Shown: positions 52,965-60,889, counted from the stretch's first letter. The stretch: 64,000 nucleotides of DNA from Saliniramus sp050485405 (GCA_050485405.1 JBJHBI010000011.1:1-64000), one strand, 5' to 3'. Made by a program: numbers and translations. The notes: generated by a model not told the origin, from the sequence alone.

Positions 52965-54182
52965 ATGGCGCCGCAGAACGACCCGTTGCCGCTCGACGGC
53001 ATTACCGTGATCGACCTCTCGACGCTGCTGCCAGGCCCGCTGGCATCGCTGATGCTCGCGGAAGCGGGGGCGCGCGTGATAAAGGTCGAGCGACCCGGCG
53101 GCGAGGACATGCGCGGCTTCGCGCCGATGCTCGACGGCGCGTCGGTCCCCTTCGCGATCCTCAATGCCGGCAAGGAATGCATCGCCCTCGATTTGAAGAA
53201 ACCCGCCGACAAAGCCCGGCTCGAAGCACTGATTGCGCAGGCCGATATCGTGATCGAGCAGTTTCGCCCCGGTGTCATGACGCGGCTCGGCCTCGATCCG
53301 GCGGAACTCACCGCACACCATCCCGGCCTGATCTATTGCGCCGTGACGGGCTATGGCCAGGAGGGACCGCGCAGCGAAGATGCCGGGCATGATCTGAATT
53401 ATCAGGCGCTTACAGGGCTTCTTTCACTTTCGCCGGGAACAGCGGACGCGCCGACGATCCCGCCTGCGCTCACCGCCGACATTGCCGGCGGCGCCATGCC
53501 GGCGGTGATCAACATCCTGCTCGCCCTGCGCCGGCGCGACCGGACCGGGCGCGGCTGCCGCATCGACATCGCGATGGCAGATGCGATGTTCACCTTCGCC
53601 TGGCTCGCACTCGCCCAGGGCCACGCGCATGCCGCAGATTCTCCCGACGAGGGTTCTCCCGTCGATGATGCGCAGGGGCGCGAAACACGGGATCACGGGT
53701 TCCCGGGATCACGGGACACGCTTCTGACCGGCGCGAGCCCGCGCTACCAGCTCTATCCGACTGCGGATGACGCGTTCCTCGCCGTCGGGGCGCTGGAGCA
53801 GAAATTCTGGGACGGCTTTTGCGATGCCATCGCCCTGCCGCCCGCTTTGCGCGACGACCGGCGCGATCCGCAGGCGACGCGAGAGGGCGTCGCGCGGATC
53901 ATCCGGTCTCGGGATGCCGCCCATTGGCGCGCGCATATCGAACCGCGCGATTGCTGCTGCACCATCGTGCGCTCGCTGGCGGAGGCCCGTCACGATCCTC
54001 ATTTCGTCGCGCGTGGATTGTTTGCGGTCAACGCTCTGCTGCCGGCGAGCGGGAGCGATACCGGCGCGGGGCGCACCGTTCCTCTCGCGACCCTGCCGAT
54101 CGCGCCGGATCTGCGCCGCCCCCTCACGGATCTCCGCCGGGTCATGCGCCCGGGCGAAGCCGATCCCGGCGAAACCGGCTGA
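52965..54182 (+). CDS. CaiB/BaiF family CoA-transferase
   Basis: This 405-residue family III CoA-transferase (or alpha-methylacyl-CoA racemase relative) has ITVIDLSTLLPGPLASLMLAEAGARVIKVERP at the start and the catalytic-site region YCAVTGYGQEGPRSEDAGHDLNYQALTG, in which the usual Asp follows GH. A low-complexity insertion near residues 230-255 is built from a 12-bp direct repeat at 16-bp period and is likely a variable loop. The ATG at 52965 is better spaced from GGAGGGG (52952-52958) than ATG at 52959. Confidence 0.9.
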   Translation: MAPQNDPLPLDGITVIDLSTLLPGPLASLMLAEAGARVIKVERPGGEDMRGFAPMLDGASVPFAILNAGKECIALDLKKPADKARLEALIAQADIVIEQFRPGVMTRLGLDPAELTAHHPGLIYCAVTGYGQEGPRSEDAGHDLNYQALTGLLSLSPGTADAPTIPPALTADIAGGAMPAVINILLALRRRDRTGRGCRIDIAMADAMFTFAWLALAQGHAHAADSPDEGSPVDDAQGRETRDHGFPGSRDTLLTGASPRYQLYPTADDAFLAVGALEQKFWDGFCDAIALPPALRDDRRDPQATREGVARIIRSRDAAHWRAHIEPRDCCCTIVRSLAEARHDPHFVARGLFAVNALLPASGSDTGAGRTVPLATLPIAPDLRRPLTDLRRVMRPGEADPGETG

Positions 54183-54198
54183 ACGCGTCGCTTAGCCT

Positions 54199-55473
54199 TC
54201 AGATGTGCGCGGCTGCGCGCGGGTCGCGGCGCATCAGCTGCGGTGTGGCGAGGCGCGGGCTCACGCCCTCGCGCATCATGATCCGCCGTAGCGGCGTGAT
54301 CGCGGCGAGTGCGCGCAAACCTGTTCCGCGGAGGAAATCGGCCGGCAGCAGACCGGAAAGCAGGGTGCGGTTGAGCATGTCGACGCCGAGCGTGCGGCTG
54401 CGCACGTCGAACCGCCTGCCGCGATCATAGCGCGCAAGCGCCGCCGCGCTCCCGGGATCCGCGCCACCGGCCTCGGTGCCCACCACCGCATCGCGCAGGG
54501 CGGCGACGTCGCGCAGGCCGAGATTGAGCCCCTGCGCCCCGATCGGCGGAAAGGCATGCGCCGCCTCGCCGACCAGCGCGAGCCGGGGAGCGGTGAAGCG
54601 CGAGACGGAGAGCCCGCCCATCGGCACCACCCCGCGCGGGCCGTCGATCGTCATCTTGCCGAGGATCGCATGCGCCTGCCGCTCGATCGTCAGCGCGAGC
54701 GCCGCATCGGTATATTCGCGCAGATGCGCGGCCTTTTCGGGCTCCGTCACCCAGACGAGGCTGGAGCGGCGGCCGGGCAGGGGGACCAGCGTGAACGGGC
54801 CGTGGCGGGTGTGGAATTCCGTCGAGATGTCGCGATGATCGCGCTCATGGGCGAGGATCGTGGTCAGCGCCGCCTGCGGATAGGTCCAGCTGCGCGCCTG
54901 GATTCCGGCGGCGCGGCGCATCGGCGAGTTGCGCCCGTCGGCTGCGACGACGAGCGAGGCCGCGATGCGGCTCCCGTCATCCAGGGATACCGTGATCCTC
55001 TGATCCTGTGCGGTATCCGAAATGCCTTCCTCAGCGTCGACGACTTCCTCAGCGTCGATGCCGGTCGCCATGTTGGAAAAGCACGTGATTTCCGGATGCG
55101 CGGCCACGGCCTCGGCGAGGGTTTCGACCAGCGTGGCGTTCTCGATATTCCAGCCGAACGCGTCGAGCCCGATTTCGCGGCATTTGAAATCCACCACCGG
55201 GGCGCGAAACAGGCTGTCCGTATCGTCGATCAGGCGCATGATCTCGAGCGGCGCGGCCTGGGGCGCGAGCGCCTCCCAGATACCGAGGCGCTCCATCAGA
55301 TGGACCGAGCCGTCGAGCAGCGCGACGGTGCGCCCGTCTCGCGGGGCGAGGGCGCGCCCGATCACGGCGACGCGGTAGCCCTCGCGAGCGAAGGTCAGCG
55401 CCGCGGCGAGACCGGCGGCGCCGGTGCCGACGATGCAGATGTCGTGGGTCAGATCGTTCGTGGTCTTGCTCAT
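54199..55473 (-). CDS. UbiH/UbiF/Coq6 family FAD-dependent monooxygenase
   Basis: This 424-residue flavoprotein hydroxylates a ring position in ubiquinone synthesis. The Rossmann motif is CIVGTGAAGLAAALTF, the DG motif is VVAADGRNSPMRRAAG and the second FAD motif is ALVGEAAHAFPPIGAQGLNLG (GEAAH instead of the usual GDAAH). An acidic 6-residue duplication (DAEEVV-DAEEGI, about residue 140-150) is encoded by a 15-bp direct repeat and is probably a surface loop. It is convergent with the CoA-transferase gene and unlinked to other ubi genes. Confidence 0.92.
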   Translation of the reverse strand: MSKTTNDLTHDICIVGTGAAGLAAALTFAREGYRVAVIGRALAPRDGRTVALLDGSVHLMERLGIWEALAPQAAPLEIMRLIDDTDSLFRAPVVDFKCREIGLDAFGWNIENATLVETLAEAVAAHPEITCFSNMATGIDAEEVVDAEEGISDTAQDQRITVSLDDGSRIAASLVVAADGRNSPMRRAAGIQARSWTYPQAALTTILAHERDHRDISTEFHTRHGPFTLVPLPGRRSSLVWVTEPEKAAHLREYTDAALALTIERQAHAILGKMTIDGPRGVVPMGGLSVSRFTAPRLALVGEAAHAFPPIGAQGLNLGLRDVAALRDAVVGTEAGGADPGSAAALARYDRGRRFDVRSRTLGVDMLNRTLLSGLLPADFLRGTGLRALAAITPLRRIMMREGVSPRLATPQLMRRDPRAAAHI

Positions 55474-55545
55474 GCTGCGAAACTAGTGCCTTTCGCTATG
55501 GAAAGGGAAGCGGCGAAGCGTCGCTTTCGCGCAGCTGTCACCCGC

Positions 55546-56163
55546 TCAATCCATCACCGCCGCCTTGAGGATGCAGACCATGGTGGCGCGGCCCGGCTTG
55601 TCGCCGACGCAGCGCACGGTGTGGGGCCGGTCGCAGCGATAGCGCAGCGTCTCGCCGGTGCCCGCATGCTGGACGACGCAGGCCACCTCGACCTCGAAAT
55701 CCCCCTCCAGCACGGAGAGCGTCTCGACCGAGCCGCGCTGATGCGCGTCCGATTCGAGCACCCCGCCCGGATCGGCCGAGATATCGTACCATTGCAGCCA
55801 CTCGACCGTCTTGATCCAGCCGATGATGGCCAGCCGCATCTTGCCGTCCTCGGAGACGAGGATCGGCGTATCGCGGCGGTTGGATTTCTCCAGAAACGGC
55901 TCGTCCTCGGCGGTGGCGAGCACGCGCTCGATCGACACGTCGAGCGCCTGCGACAGCCGCCAGATCGTGGCGAGGGTGGGGTTCGTCTCGTTGCGCTCGA
56001 TCTGGCTGATGATCGATTTCGCCACGCCGGACTGCTCGGCGAGCTCGGACAATGACAGGTTATAGGCCTTGCGCAGGCGCTGGATGGTCTTGCCCAACTG
56101 TCCCGATAGTTGCTGCGCGCCCGATTCCAGCTCCCGGGTCCGCTCTCGCCCTTCAACACCCAT
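55546..56163 (-). CDS. XRE-family transcriptional regulator with cupin domain
   Basis: This 205-residue regulator has an N-terminal HTH_3 (LGKTIQRLRKAYNLSLSELAEQSGVAKSIISQIERNETNP) and a C-terminal cupin sensor domain (GSVETLSVLEGDFEVEVACVVQHAGTGETLRY, HTVRCVGDKPGRATMV). This PuuR/SutR-like architecture usually regulates amine, amino acid or sulfur metabolism through a small ligand. The start at 56163 is ATG; GTG at 56178 is possible. Three CGTTCGT/ACGAACG half sites lie just upstream. Confidence 0.92.
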   Translation of the reverse strand: MGVEGRERTRELESGAQQLSGQLGKTIQRLRKAYNLSLSELAEQSGVAKSIISQIERNETNPTLATIWRLSQALDVSIERVLATAEDEPFLEKSNRRDTPILVSEDGKMRLAIIGWIKTVEWLQWYDISADPGGVLESDAHQRGSVETLSVLEGDFEVEVACVVQHAGTGETLRYRCDRPHTVRCVGDKPGRATMVCILKAAVMD

Positions 56164-56183
56164 GATCACCAATTCCACTGGCC

Positions 56184-56221
56184 CGTTCGTAACAAGGAAC
56201 GAACGTTTGAAGCTACGAACG
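56184..56221. promoter_or_regulatory. CGTTCGT/ACGAACG half sites, candidate autoregulatory operator
   Basis: CGTTCGT (56184-56190) is followed by ACGAACG at 56199-56205 and 56215-56221. The first two form an inverted repeat with 8-bp spacing; the third is a direct copy. They lie 21-58 bp upstream of the XRE-cupin start. Confidence 0.35.
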
Positions 56222-56365
56222 CACCATGCCCAATGCGATGGCGCGGATCAAGCGGGAATGGTGGAAAACCAACGCCGTAGCCCGATTTCGCGCGCGCATC
56301 GCCGCCGGTGCTAAACGGGTGTTGCGCCCGTGCGTTACCGCGCGTCGTGCCGGCTCGCGGGAGGG

Positions 56366-56707
56366 TTACGGATCGCTCCAGACCGCCATCAGCGTCCCGC
56401 CCGGCTCCCTGAATTCGAACCGCCGCCCGCCCGGAAATGCGAAGATCTCCTTCGTGATCTCCCCGCCCGCCTCGCGCACCGAATCAAGCGCCTTTTCGAG
56501 GTCCTGCGCCTTCAGCACCACCAGCGGCGCCCCCGCCGCATCGCTGCGCGCGATCCCCCCACCGATCCCGGCCTCCCGGATATCGCGATAATCGGGCCCA
56601 TACTCCACGAAGCTCCACCCGAAAGCCTTCGCAAAGAACCCTTCCGTGGCTTCCATCTGCGGAGAATAAAACTCCACATAATCGATCTTCAGATCACCGT
56701 CGCTCAT
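56366..56707 (-). CDS. VOC family (glyoxalase/bleomycin-resistance-like) protein
   Basis: This 113-residue single VOC-domain protein has KIDYVEFYSPQMEATEGFFAKAFGWSFVEYGP with the typical beta-alpha-beta-beta start, GIGGGIARSD and the closing FREPGGTLMAVWSD. VOC proteins bind a metal and a small molecule; the specific role is unknown. It is isolated, and the region downstream to 57246 contains repeats. Confidence 0.9.
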   Translation of the reverse strand: MSDGDLKIDYVEFYSPQMEATEGFFAKAFGWSFVEYGPDYRDIREAGIGGGIARSDAAGAPLVVLKAQDLEKALDSVREAGGEITKEIFAFPGGRRFEFREPGGTLMAVWSDP

Positions 56708-56796
56708 GATGTTTATCCTTTGTTCTTTTTGTGGAGGGTGTGGCGGGGTGGGTCAAGGGGGATTTTGGGGGAGGGGCATGAAGCGCCCGCCCGATC

Positions 56797-56914
56797 TCCC
56801 TCCCCTAAGGGGAGGGATTAAGGGTGGGGTGAACCCGCTTTCCGCATTCCGCAGCGCTGATCACCTCCATCGACCTTTCTCCCCACCCTCATTCCCTCAC
56901 CGCTGGGGAGGGAG
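56797..56914. repeat. Inverted pair of REP-like modules (variant family)
   Basis: CTCCCCTAAGGGGAG (hairpin) followed by GGGTGGGGTGA (module 56797-56832) faces a reverse-complement module TCCCCACCCTC...CTGGGGAGGGAGG (56877-56914). The layout matches the larger elements at 27423 and 57541 but with a different sequence. Confidence 0.65.
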
Positions 56915-57006
56915 GCCAGGGCGCGCCCTTCATGCAGCGCCTGCCCGGTTGTACGCCGATACAATCAAAACCCCTCTTTTCAATCGAAAATACGTGGTCT
57001 AATGTC

Positions 57007-57240
57007 GGGGTTGAGCCGGGGAATTCGGCTCCGGGGCGTCGAAACCCTGCATACAGCGGTCGGTGTCGACCGTATAAAGGCACCTCCTCGACCTTCATGG
57101 CCGGGGAGGCGCTGGCGCATGTTCAAGGCTTCGGCCTAAAGGCCAGTGCGGTCGTCTGTATGCGACTTTCGATCTCCCCGGTCACCAGAGCGAACCTCTG
57201 GTGACCAAGAAATCCCGGTTTCGGTTGGTTTTCGGGGAGT
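57007..57240 (+). promoter_or_regulatory. Highly structured leader candidate before small membrane protein gene
   Basis: Several complementary segments occur in order. GGGTT (57008-57012) can pair with AACCC (57043-57047) around a GAGCCG/CGGCTC hairpin (57013-57031). GCATACAG (57049-57056) pairs with CTGTATGC (57156-57163), closing a multibranch domain with CGGTCG-GTGT-CGACCG (57057-57072), CCTCC/GGAGG (57084-57109), and a GCGCTGGC/GCCAGTGC stem capped by AGGC-TTCG-GCCT (57110-57149). GGTCACCAGAG/CTCTGGTGACC follows (57180-57206). CTCCCC (57174-57179) is complementary to GGGGAG (57234-57239), the ribosome binding site of the gene at 57247. No known riboswitch or ncRNA family is recognised. 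The remainder of the 56708-57246 gap holds only REP-like modules. Confidence 0.45.
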
Positions 57241-57246
57241 TCGACG

Positions 57247-57540
57247 ATGGAAGACGTTTCGGCCTGGCAGGCCTTTCTCGGCACGTATCAATCGCTGGCG
57301 GACTGGATAAAGGCGCTCTGGCTGATTGTGCCGCCGGCGTTCATCTTGATTTTGACGGCGCTCATCCTGCGTGCTCGGCGCCCCGCGCCGGAGATCGCCG
57401 GCGAACTCGTCTACACTGTTCACCGCGACCCATCCGGGCAGTACCGTGTATTGCGCCATGCATCATCCGACGACGCGCCGGCCTTGCTCCCGCTGGAGCA
57501 GGAGTACCGGGCTCTGATCCCGCCGGAGCGGCGAGGGTGA
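57247..57540 (+). CDS. Small single-pass membrane protein of unknown function
   Basis: This 97-residue protein has one clear transmembrane helix (about residues 21-43, WIKALWLIVPPAFILILTAL) followed by an Arg-rich positive stretch and a soluble C-terminal tail GELVYTVHRDPSGQYRVLRH with acidic and hydrophobic alternation. I do not recognise the family. GGGGAG precedes the ATG at a good distance. It sits between a structured leader-like stretch and tandem repeats, and its stop overlaps the first repeat unit by 1-2 bp. Confidence 0.65.
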   Translation: MEDVSAWQAFLGTYQSLADWIKALWLIVPPAFILILTALILRARRPAPEIAGELVYTVHRDPSGQYRVLRHASSDDAPALLPLEQEYRALIPPERRG

Positions 57541-58252
57541 TGCAGGGCAATCTCCCGCGTGGAGAGGGCCGGGGGTGAGGGGCGGCGGCGAAAAATCAAT
57601 ATCCTCAATGGCATGCGCGCTTCATCACGCGCGCGCTCTATTCTGATACGCCCCTCACCCCCAACCCCTCTCCGCGGCGGGAGAGGGGAGTTCCGGCGCA
57701 GTCATCATTGGGGGGGAGCCTTTTCTTCCACGAGCGGCATCCGGTGTGTTCGAGCGCGCGATGCCGCGCACTCTCCCCTCTCCCTCGTGGAGGGTCGGGG
57801 GTGAGGGGCGGCGCAGAAAAATCAATATTCTCAATGGCATCCACGCTTCATCACGCGCGCGCTCTATTCTGATACGCCCCTCACCCCCAACCCCTCTCCG
57901 CGGCGGGAGAGGGGAGTTCTGGTGCGGCCTTCATGGGGGGCCTTTTCATCTACGAGCGGCATCCGGTGAGTTCGAGCGCACGATGCAGCGCACTCTCCCC
58001 TCTCCCTCGTGGAGAGGGGCCGGGGGTGAGGGGCGGCGCAGAAAAATCTACACCCTCAATGACATACACGCTTCATCACGCGCGCGCTCTGTTCTGATAC
58101 GCCCCTCACCCCCAACCCCTCTCCGCGGCGGGAGAGGGGAGTACCGGTGCGGCCTTCATTGGGGGTGAGCCTTTCCTGCCACGAGCGGCATTCGGTGTGT
58201 CCGAGCGGGCGATGCAGCGCAATCTCCCCTCTCCCCCTGGAGAAAGGAGGCG
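57541..58252. repeat. Three tandem ~222-bp REP-containing units plus a partial fourth
   Basis: Units begin at 57541, 57762, 57984 and 58213 with TGCAG(G/C)GCA or a close variant, giving lengths of 221, 222 and 229 bp. Each unit holds an outward REP-like module (CTCCCCTCTCC...GGGGGTGAGGGGCG), a core with CTTCATCACGCGCGCGCTCT, the reverse-complement module (CGCCCCTCACCCCCAACCCC...GAGAGGGGAG), and a spacer with ACGAGCGGCAT(C/T)CGGTG. The left part of unit 1 is shortened. The fourth copy is truncated after about 40 bp. The remaining gap to 58400 carries the copper operator. Small open frames in the array are repeat artefacts. Confidence 0.9.
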
Positions 58253-58303
58253 CGGCCTTGATTCAGGGTATCCTGCCCATCAAAGGAGGCGGGTTCTTTC
58301 GGC

Positions 58304-58334
58304 TTGAGCTTCCAACGGGGGGAAGGTTTAGCGT
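58304..58334 (+). promoter_or_regulatory. CueR/HmrR-type copper-responsive promoter
   Basis: TTGAGC (58304-58309) and TAGCGT (58329-58334) are separated by 19 bp, the stretched spacing typical of MerR-family promoters. Within it AGCTTCC (58307-58313) and GGAAGGT (58321-58327) form a 7-7-7 dyad with one mismatch, matching the ACCTTCC-N7-GGAAGGT-like CueR/HmrR site. The start would be near 58341, 60 nt before the first gene. Confidence 0.55.
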
Positions 58335-58400
58335 CACTCTTCGGCTGATAGCCGGGTTGATTCTAATCGAAATGCTGGTGAGCGAGGGAGCGGGTTCGGG

Positions 58401-58832
58401 ATGCGCTGGTTTTGCGAAAACCGTCTGTCCGTCCCGGCCCGTGGGGTGCTCGTTCTCGCGGTGCTGGCATTGCTGGTCGGCGGTGTCGTCGGGGCCGTGA
58501 TGCCGGTGGCGGGGTATGCGTCCCTTGCATCTCATGCGTCTCATGCCCCGGATCACGCCGCCCATGCGATGCACGAGCACCATCACGGCGATCATCATCA
58601 CGACCAACGATCGTTGGGCGCCCAATGTTGCGACGATGCGGCGGATCCGCCCGGCCTCGACGATTGCGCGACGATCTGCGCGGCCATGGCGGGATGCGCA
58701 TTGAAATTCCTGCCCGGCGACGCGGTGATCGGGCATTATCAGCGTGACGCCGCACCCGTCGGCGGCGTGAGCGCCTTTCGGGCGGAGTTCGAGCCGGACC
58801 CGCTCACCCCTCCACCAAAAGCCGAGGCCTGA
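58401..58832 (+). CDS. Small His-rich exported or membrane protein, CopL/DUF2946-like
   Basis: This 143-residue protein has an N-terminal hydrophobic segment (GVLVLAVLALLVGGVVGAVM, residues ~14-33), a histidine-rich run with HAAHAMHEHHHGDHHHDQ, a Cys cluster (QCCDD, DDCATICAAMAGC) and a Pro-rich end PLTPPPKAEA. This combination resembles the CopL/DUF2946 group of metal-associated proteins, but I cannot assign it firmly. A copper-type promoter precedes it, and a DUF305 gene follows after 70 bp, so a role in copper handling is likely. GAGGGA is upstream of the ATG. Confidence 0.72.
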   Translation: MRWFCENRLSVPARGVLVLAVLALLVGGVVGAVMPVAGYASLASHASHAPDHAAHAMHEHHHGDHHHDQRSLGAQCCDDAADPPGLDDCATICAAMAGCALKFLPGDAVIGHYQRDAAPVGGVSAFRAEFEPDPLTPPPKAEA

Positions 58833-58902
58833 ACGCATCGCCCCTCGGGGCGCGTGAAGACCCGATCCGATGAACGGACAATGCTCTTGATGGAGAAAGA
58901 TC

Positions 58903-59511
58903 ATGAAGAACAAGCTGCTTGCGCTCGCCCTCGCTGCGGGCATGGTGACGATGGTATCCGCCCCGGCACTGGCACAGAGCCAAGGTCATCACGGCGATCA
59001 TCGCGGACACCATGGCGCCCCGGCCGGACAGACCACCGAGGCTCCCGGCAATGACGACGCAACCGCTGCGCAGACCGAAACGCCGGTCATGGCGGATTGC
59101 CCGATGATGCCGGCTCGCATGATGCGTGGCCCCATGATGCATGGAATGATGCATGGTGGCATGCAGGGGCAGGGTATGATGCCGATGCATCAGATGCAAG
59201 CCGGTGCCGGCCATGATCATGCGGCGGGAACGGATGCCGATATGAGCGCCTCGTCGATCGCCTTCCGGGCGGTGAACGAGGCCATGCATCACGGCATGGA
59301 TATCGAAATGACCGGTGATGCCGATATCGATTTCGTGCGCGGCATGATCGCCCACCATATCGGCGCCGTCGACATGGCGCGCATCGTTCAGGTCTTCGGC
59401 TCCGATCCCGAGATCGCCGCGCTCGCCGAGGAGATCATCGAGGCGCAGGAAGCCGAGATCGCGATGATGCGTGACTGGCTCGAACGCAACGCGCCCGACC
59501 ACGCCGAGTGA
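58903..59511 (+). CDS. Exported DUF305 protein, Met/His-rich
   Basis: This 202-residue protein has a signal peptide (residues 1-25, ending APALAQS). A Met/His-rich segment (PMMHGMMHGGMQGQGMMPMH) lies at about residues 75-100. The DUF305 ferritin-like domain has AMHHGMDIEMTGDADIDFVRGMIAHHIGAVDMA, where the conserved Met and His residues bind metal, and ends with EIIEAQEAEIAMMRDWL. DUF305 proteins such as CopM bind copper in the periplasm. It is likely co-transcribed with the preceding gene from the CueR-type promoter. Confidence 0.9.
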   Translation: MKNKLLALALAAGMVTMVSAPALAQSQGHHGDHRGHHGAPAGQTTEAPGNDDATAAQTETPVMADCPMMPARMMRGPMMHGMMHGGMQGQGMMPMHQMQAGAGHDHAAGTDADMSASSIAFRAVNEAMHHGMDIEMTGDADIDFVRGMIAHHIGAVDMARIVQVFGSDPEIAALAEEIIEAQEAEIAMMRDWLERNAPDHAE

Positions 59512-59541
59512 GGCAACGCGGCGCGTCCGCTCCCCGCGTCG

Positions 59542-60864
59542 TCATTCATCCGGCATACGCGGGGGGCGGGGAGGGGCGTTGCGCAGGCTGAGGCCGCGTT
59601 TGACGATGGTCTCGCCGAAGCGCTCGCGCAGGGCGGCGATGGCGGTTTCGCGGCTCTTCTCGCGCACCACCTCGCGATCGGCGAGATCACCGTGATCGGC
59701 CAGCGCCCCGTCGACGAGATCGGCGGCGCCGATGCCGATCAGGCGGAAGGCGGTGCCGTCGCACTCCGCTTCGAGCATCTGGCGGGCCGCGGCATAGAGC
59801 CGCGTCGCGAGCTGGGTCGGCGGCAGGCCGGAGACCGTGCGGGTACGGCTGCGGAAATCGCGCGTCTTCAGCTTGAGGACGACGGTCCGCCCGGCGATGT
59901 TACCGGCGCGCAGCCGCCGCGCGACCTTCTCGGCGAGCTCCCACAGCACCGGTTCGAGCAGCTCCCGCGCGCTGATGTCGCTATCGAAGGTAGTCTCGTT
60001 CGAGACGCTCTTCGCCGCGCGCTCGGGCTGGACGCGGCGGGCATCCTCGCCCTGTGCGAGCTGCGCGAGACGCTGGGCGTCGTTGCCGGCGATGCGTATC
60101 AGATCGGGCAGTGAACGCCCGGCAATATCGCCGATGCGGCGGATGCCGGCCCGCGCGAGGCGCTCCTGCGCGACCTTGCCCACCCCCGGCAGGATGCCCA
60201 CGGGCTCACCGGCGAGGAACGTCTTCGCCTCGGCGCGCCCGATGATCGAGAAGCCGCGCGGCTTGTCGCGATCCGAGGCGATCTTGGCGAGGAACTTGTT
60301 GTAGGACAGCCCGACCGAGACGCTGATGCCGATCTCCTCCTCGACGCGTTTCGCGAACCGCGCGAGCGTCAGGGCCGGGGGCGCCCCGTGCAGGCGCTCC
60401 GTCCCGCCGAGATCGAGGAAGGCCTCGTCGATGGAGAGCGGCTCGACCAGCGGCGTCAGCGCGCGCATCATCTCGCGCACCTGACGGCCCACCTGCGCAT
60501 AGAGCGCCATGCGCGGACGGATCACCACCGCATCGGGGCAGGCTTCGAGCGCCTTGAACATCGGCATGGCCGAGCGCACCCCGTGGATGCGTGCGACATA
60601 GCAGGCGGTAGAGACGACCCCGCGCCGCCCGCCACCGATGATCACCGGTTTGTCGGCGAGCGCCGGATTCTCGCGTTTCTCGACCGCCGCGAAGAAGGCG
60701 TCGCAATCGATATGGGCGATGGCGAGCGTGTCGCGCTCGGGATGGATCAGCGCACGCGGCGAGCCGCAGGCGGGGCAGCGCGGGCGTGAGTTGGCGGGAG
60801 CGGGGCCGCTCCACAGGCAGTCCCGGCACAGATATCCACGATCATCCGCCGGTTGCGCCATCAC
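59542..60864 (-). CDS. dinB: DNA polymerase IV with N-terminal zinc ribbon
   Basis: This 440-residue Y-family polymerase copies damaged DNA with low fidelity. The palm motifs are IAHIDCDAFFAAVEKRENP and SIDEAFLDLGG with the catalytic acidic residues, FNK-type GLSYNKFLAKIASDRDKP, and the HhH region GILPGVGKVAQERLARAG. Unusually, the N-terminus carries a Cys4 ribbon, C13-x2-C16 and C30-x2-C33 (GYLCRDCLWSG, RCPACGS), ahead of the polymerase core. It is convergent with the DUF305 gene. No lexA-type box was located upstream. Confidence 0.93.
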   Translation of the reverse strand: MMAQPADDRGYLCRDCLWSGPAPANSRPRCPACGSPRALIHPERDTLAIAHIDCDAFFAAVEKRENPALADKPVIIGGGRRGVVSTACYVARIHGVRSAMPMFKALEACPDAVVIRPRMALYAQVGRQVREMMRALTPLVEPLSIDEAFLDLGGTERLHGAPPALTLARFAKRVEEEIGISVSVGLSYNKFLAKIASDRDKPRGFSIIGRAEAKTFLAGEPVGILPGVGKVAQERLARAGIRRIGDIAGRSLPDLIRIAGNDAQRLAQLAQGEDARRVQPERAAKSVSNETTFDSDISARELLEPVLWELAEKVARRLRAGNIAGRTVVLKLKTRDFRSRTRTVSGLPPTQLATRLYAAARQMLEAECDGTAFRLIGIGAADLVDGALADHGDLADREVVREKSRETAIAALRERFGETIVKRGLSLRNAPPRPPRMPDE

Positions 60865-60889
60865 GCTCCCCGTATCCCGCGCCCCGCCC

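Noticed and set aside
56706..57002. Small open frames between the VOC gene and the structured leader
   Set aside because: They run through REP-like modules with Pro/Arg low complexity and change frame with each module.
57559..58168. Several 60-140-codon frames in the tandem array
   Set aside because: They repeat with the 222-bp unit (for example RPSPPTPLRGGRGE on the plus strand) and reflect the repeat sequence, not a protein.
57541..58252. CRISPR array
   Set aside because: The repeat unit is ~222 bp with internal inverted modules; there are no short spacers and no cas genes.
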